Shown: piece after piece, positions 60,883 to 64,000 of the stretch
Layout of the letters: the number at the start of each line of letters is the position of its first letter
How positions within the stretch are numbered: position 1 is the first letter of the stretch
Assembly: GCA_965242735.1 (NCBI GenBank)
Contig: OZ251497.1
Location: 434,001 to 498,000 of the forward strand
Length of the DNA: 64,000 nt
Direction: 5' to 3'
Source: G958295645 sp965242735
Lineage (GTDB): Bacteria; Gemmatimonadota; Gemmatimonadetes; Longimicrobiales; Gaopeijiaceae
Translations under genes and position numbers: made by a program
The notes under the pieces: generated by a model
Databases searched by the model: none
The model's input: the letters and a program-made list of their open reading frames with translations, nothing else
What the model was told of the DNA's origin: nothing

Positions 60883-62529
60883 TCAGTTCTCGACGACCGC
60901 CGTGGCCTTCGCGATCGTGATCGCCGAGGCGGCGGCCATCTCTCGATAGTAGCGCACGAAGCGACGGGTCTCCGAGGCGTCGTAGGCGGCCAAGTTCTCG
61001 GCCCAGCGGTAGCCGATGGGCTGAAAGCGGAGGCGCGCCGTCACGGTGAACGGTCCGCCGAAGCGCCCGACCTCGACCGAATAGCGCACGCGGTCGCCGC
61101 CCGGGCCGAAGTCGCCGTCGGACCGGGCCGCGCCGCGAACGGCCGCCCTCTCGCCGGCCGCCTCCGCGTCGAAGCCCTGCGGGAGCAGGCGGTTGTCCTT
61201 GGCCCAGGCCTCGGCCGACGCCAAGCCGGTCGTCACCCTTCCGTCGCCGTCGGTCATCACCGACTGGTAGACCTGCACTTGGTGCGGCAGCCGAATCTCG
61301 TCGTGGTGGGGTTCGTACGCGGCGCCGTTCTCGTCGTGATCGTCGCCGGCAATGCTGCCGTCGGCGGCCATCGCGCCCGACTCGAAGACGGTCCGCCCCT
61401 CGCCGTCGGCGACGCGCACGTGAAGCCAGGCCCTGCGCGACGGATAGCCGGTGGGGAACTTGTGGCCCGCGAGATTGCGCACGTCGGCGACGAAGGTCAG
61501 CCGCCTGCCTTGGTCCTCGCCGGGCTGCATCTGCACGCCGGCCAGGGCCAACGTTGCGGTCGCGCTCTTGAGATGTTCCTCGGTGCGAAGCGCGGCCAGC
61601 TCCATCTCGGCGGGGAGCGCGGCCGTCTTCAGCTCCGCGCGGTAGCGGTCGAGCATTCGCAGCATGAAGAAGTTGCCGCCCCTGAAGACGTGCCGGGACA
61701 CCTGCGGCCGGGCGCGCCCCAGCACCATCGTCACGGGCACGTCCTCCGCCACTTCGGGCATGTGGCAGTCCTGGCAGCTCCGCTGTCCGGCGAAGGCGCT
61801 GGCCTGCCATTCCAAGTAGGGGACCTGTTCGGGAAACTCGGGGCCCGCCTCGCCGCCGGAGCGCACGGCGTGAGTGAACAGCGTGTGGCACGTCGCGCAC
61901 AGCTCGGACGACTGCACGTGCGCGCCTTCCTTGGGACGAAAGCCCGTGGCCGAGCGCATGATCCCGACCCCGCCCGAATCGGGCTCGAAAGGACCGAAGA
62001 CCGGGCGGCCCTCGGGCGGCGCCGACCTGTCCACCACGAACCCTCTGGAGAAGCTCGCTTCCGTGCCCAGGCCGTCGGGCGCCACGCGATGGCAGACGGT
62101 GCACGACACGCCGTCGGCGGCCATCGCCGCGAATTCGCCGTCGTTCTCGGCGGGCAGGTGAGCGAAGACCCGGGCTCGGCGCCCTTCTTCCTGGGCCACT
62201 GCGCTGGCCATCGGCATGTGGCATCGCGCGCACTGGGCCTCGATCTCGTCCGCCGCCTCCGGGTGGTCCATGATCTCGCGCCGGACCGCGGCCTGCCAAT
62301 AGGGATCGCGCGCGCTGTTGGCCATCATCGACGCGCGCCAGTCGTGGCCGATCGAGACTCCCGTGCCGTCGCTGGCGGTCACGCCTTGGTGGCAGGCGAT
62401 GCAACGGTCGGCGGTGGCGAACGGCGCCGACTCTTGGGCGGAAAGCCCGAAGGCGAGGCCAAGCCAAGCCAGCAACGCGCCTCCGAGGACTACCAAGCAG
62501 ACGAAGCGGGCGGGGACGGCGCGCGCCAC
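60883..62529 (-). CDS. Pentaheme c-type cytochrome
   Basis: This 548-residue exported protein starts at a GTG at 62529 that begins a signal peptide (ARFVCLVVLGGALLAWLGLA). Five CxxCH haem motifs are present: CIACH, CARCH, CTVCH, CATCH and CQDCH, all within the first 330 residues. Extra histidines (GHDWRASMM, HVFRGGNFF, AGHKFPTGYP) could be distal ligands. The arrangement resembles cytochrome c554/NrfA-like multihemes, and the C-terminal third is beta-rich. It probably carries electrons in the periplasm. The start codon lies inside a 49-bp tandem duplication shared with the end of the upstream gene. Confidence 0.85.
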   Translation of the reverse strand: MARAVPARFVCLVVLGGALLAWLGLAFGLSAQESAPFATADRCIACHQGVTASDGTGVSIGHDWRASMMANSARDPYWQAAVRREIMDHPEAADEIEAQCARCHMPMASAVAQEEGRRARVFAHLPAENDGEFAAMAADGVSCTVCHRVAPDGLGTEASFSRGFVVDRSAPPEGRPVFGPFEPDSGGVGIMRSATGFRPKEGAHVQSSELCATCHTLFTHAVRSGGEAGPEFPEQVPYLEWQASAFAGQRSCQDCHMPEVAEDVPVTMVLGRARPQVSRHVFRGGNFFMLRMLDRYRAELKTAALPAEMELAALRTEEHLKSATATLALAGVQMQPGEDQGRRLTFVADVRNLAGHKFPTGYPSRRAWLHVRVADGEGRTVFESGAMAADGSIAGDDHDENGAAYEPHHDEIRLPHQVQVYQSVMTDGDGRVTTGLASAEAWAKDNRLLPQGFDAEAAGERAAVRGAARSDGDFGPGGDRVRYSVEVGRFGGPFTVTARLRFQPIGYRWAENLAAYDASETRRFVRYYREMAAASAITIAKATAVVEN

Positions 62530-62624
62530 GAGGCTACCAGCCCTCCCAGAAGCCGCCGTCGAACCAGTCCAGCAACACGAGGCTACCAGCCCTCCCAGAA
62601 GCCGCCGTCGAACCAGTCCAGCAG
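62527..62624. repeat. 49-bp tandem duplication across a gene junction
   Basis: Units 62527-62575 and 62576-62624 differ only in the last base. Each opens CACGAGGCTACCAGCCCTCC. The right unit contains the stop codon and last codons of the cytochrome/porin gene; the left unit repeats them and supplies the GTG start used by the pentaheme gene. Confidence 0.95.
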
Positions 62625-63857
62625 CACGTAGCTCACCAAGCGCACCCGACGACGACCGTCCGCGTCCGTCGTCAGGGGAACCAGCAAGCCGAAGTTGGCC
62701 AGCACGTGCTGGCGGGTGTTCAAGGCGACCTGCAGCTGAGGCACGACGTCGGCCTGCGTTTCGGCCCCGTCGGCCCCGCCGCCCACGGCGCGGTCCGCCA
62801 GCAGCTCCACCATCGGCGTCCACGACCGCCCCCAGACGCCGCTGGCGAAGCCGCGCCCCCAGACGAGACGGCCGTAGACGCGCGCGCTTCCTCCGCTGTG
62901 CATCGGCACGCGCGCCCCCGCCTGCGCCTGGAGGAACGAGTCCTGGCCCACCAGCTGGCCGAAGTGCGCGAAGGCGGCCGCCGACGCGCCGCGGGGCTCC
63001 GCCGACTCCGGATCGGAGCCGGCCGGCAAGTGCAGGTCGCCCGACACGGACACGATCGAGCCCGACTCCGCGCTGTGGTACACGGCGTGCTTTACGCTGA
63101 ACTCCAGCTCGCCCAGCCTGCCTCCGCCGCCGCCGTCCTCCCTCCGGTTCCACTCGTAGGGAATCGCGACTTCCCATTGGCTCCTCGGCCCGAACCGCTG
63201 CTCGTAGACGAACTCCGCCGCGCCCTCTCCCGTGCCGTCCAAGCTGGCCGAGACCACCCACTCGTCCTCCGGGTACGCCTTGCCGGTGACCAGCGGGCGA
63301 GGCAGGTTGAGTTCGCCGCGGGGCCAGGCGGTGTCCGTGCACATCGTGCGGATGTAGTTCATGACGCGCTGGAGCTGCTCCGGCGCGAGCGCGCTCCCGA
63401 AGGCCGGCATCATCTCGCTGAACCCCCGGACGGGCCCTCCCTCGTGGGCCACCGCGATCCAGTCCGCGTCGGGCTCCCGAGCGGCGAAGTCGCAGTCCGT
63501 GAAGTCGGGCATCTCCTCCTCGAACGCGAGAAGAGCCGGATCGGTCCCGCGCCCGTCCGCTCCGTGGCAGTTGGCGCACGACGCCTGGTAGAGGACGTCT
63601 CCGGGCGCGGACGCCAAGTCGGCGGGCGCCTGCGCGTGGAGAACCGGCGCCGAAAGGGCGGCGGCGGCCAAGGTGCGCAGAGACAGCTTGGCGAGCGGCG
63701 GTGCCGGGCGCGGCGCATGACCCCGTTCCGGGTTGTGCCAGTCTCGTCGGGACGCGTAGTCATGCGTCCGGAGGCCGGCTCGGATCGCGGGCCGCCACGG
63801 AGCCGCCGTTGGCCGGCCTCGCTCCCTTGAAGCTGGAAGGATCGGGGTCTTCGGCAT
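62583..63857 (-). CDS. c-type cytochrome fused to porin-like domain
   Basis: The frame gives 424 residues. A cytochrome c domain with one CANCHGADG motif and a likely Met ligand in EMMPAFG lies N-terminally. A beta-rich region (about 190-424: FVYEQRFGPRSQWEVAIPYE, QLQVALNTRQHVLANFGLLV, ending LVSYVLLDWFDGGFWEGW) resembles an outer-membrane barrel. The signal peptide (LRTLAAAALSAPVLHAQ) begins about 55 residues in, too far from the ATG at 63857. An ATG at 63718, one frame off, would supply a basic n-region (MRRARHRRSP), so the start is probably affected by a one-base shift. Bases 63858-64000 show no recognisable gene. Confidence 0.7.
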   Translation of the reverse strand: MPKTPILPASRERGRPTAAPWRPAIRAGLRTHDYASRRDWHNPERGHAPRPAPPLAKLSLRTLAAAALSAPVLHAQAPADLASAPGDVLYQASCANCHGADGRGTDPALLAFEEEMPDFTDCDFAAREPDADWIAVAHEGGPVRGFSEMMPAFGSALAPEQLQRVMNYIRTMCTDTAWPRGELNLPRPLVTGKAYPEDEWVVSASLDGTGEGAAEFVYEQRFGPRSQWEVAIPYEWNRREDGGGGGRLGELEFSVKHAVYHSAESGSIVSVSGDLHLPAGSDPESAEPRGASAAAFAHFGQLVGQDSFLQAQAGARVPMHSGGSARVYGRLVWGRGFASGVWGRSWTPMVELLADRAVGGGADGAETQADVVPQLQVALNTRQHVLANFGLLVPLTTDADGRRRVRLVSYVLLDWFDGGFWEGW

Positions 63858-64000
63858 GGTTGCACGGCAAGATGGCCGTGTCTTCTCGGACGCGCAAGGC
63901 GGCGGCTCTGGGTCCGCCCGCCTTGCGGGCGCGGCGCCCGGCCACGGCCGAGCGTCGCTCCGCCGGCAGGCCGAGGCTGCGAGACGTCCCGCTCAGCCAT

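Overview
The window is a very GC-rich bacterial chromosome segment with strong G/C third-position bias, tightly packed genes, and frequent stop/start overlaps of the ATGA, GTGA or TGATG type. The gene content points to Gemmatimonadota, possibly a marine or host-associated lineage. This rests on several secreted 6-bladed beta-propeller proteins, a DUF5916 outer-membrane protein, two very long M14 carboxypeptidases, a DbpA-domain pseudo-helicase, and an alpha/beta-hydrolase and D-aminoacylase of types I associate with that phylum. The assignment is an inference from gene types; no phylogeny was run.

Layout. 1-3582: a partial AraC-type regulator, then two secreted beta-propeller genes (the first frameshifted) around a small Cys-rich secreted protein. 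3639-16571: one long minus-strand run, probably read from 16571 downward: sdhC-sdhA-sdhB, an M14 peptidase, trpS, a DapA/HOGA-family aldolase, purA, ffh, rpsP (with a long acidic tail), rimM, trmD. 16572-18768: gene-poor sequence, a small double-frameshifted gene, an AAA ATPase and a small c-type cytochrome. 18957-24978: ricT, accA, a short-chain dehydrogenase, a divergent beta-propeller gene, an O-methyltransferase and an aminotransferase. 25245-27989: a DsbA-family protein, an unknown 100-residue protein and a helicase-like protein that has lost every catalytic motif. 28257-35516: a small membrane protein, the DUF5916 protein, a zinc-ribbon protein, an outer-membrane barrel, a large alpha/beta hydrolase and a DUF72 protein. 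35730-40947: a SUF Fe-S assembly operon, sufC-sufB-sufD-Rieske-sufS. 40863-44986: a D-amino-acid metabolism group (DAO-family oxidoreductase, D-aminoacylase, Tsx-like porin). 45215-50370: a TolB/TPR membrane protein, then a Fic gene with a different short-repeat array on each side, a GNAT acetyltransferase and a lipase-like lipoprotein. 50584-57410: a surface metallopeptidase with near-identical Ig-like repeats, a second M14 protein and a WYL-like small protein. 57536-63857: a small membrane protein, a 70-bp relic of sdhB, a sulfotransferase, tRNA-Ala(TGC), and a cytochrome c/porin/multiheme cytochrome/HhH group.

Two themes stand out. Short direct duplications with periods of 49-74 bp recur in intergenic DNA, in a signal-peptide region and across a gene end. 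Low-complexity tandem repeats have also been inserted in frame inside otherwise ordinary enzymes. I found no CRISPR array, phage, integrase or insertion sequence. The best candidates for undescribed biology are the repeat-flanked Fic locus with its antitoxin-like N-terminus, and the conserved-looking but catalytically empty DEAD-box-like protein.
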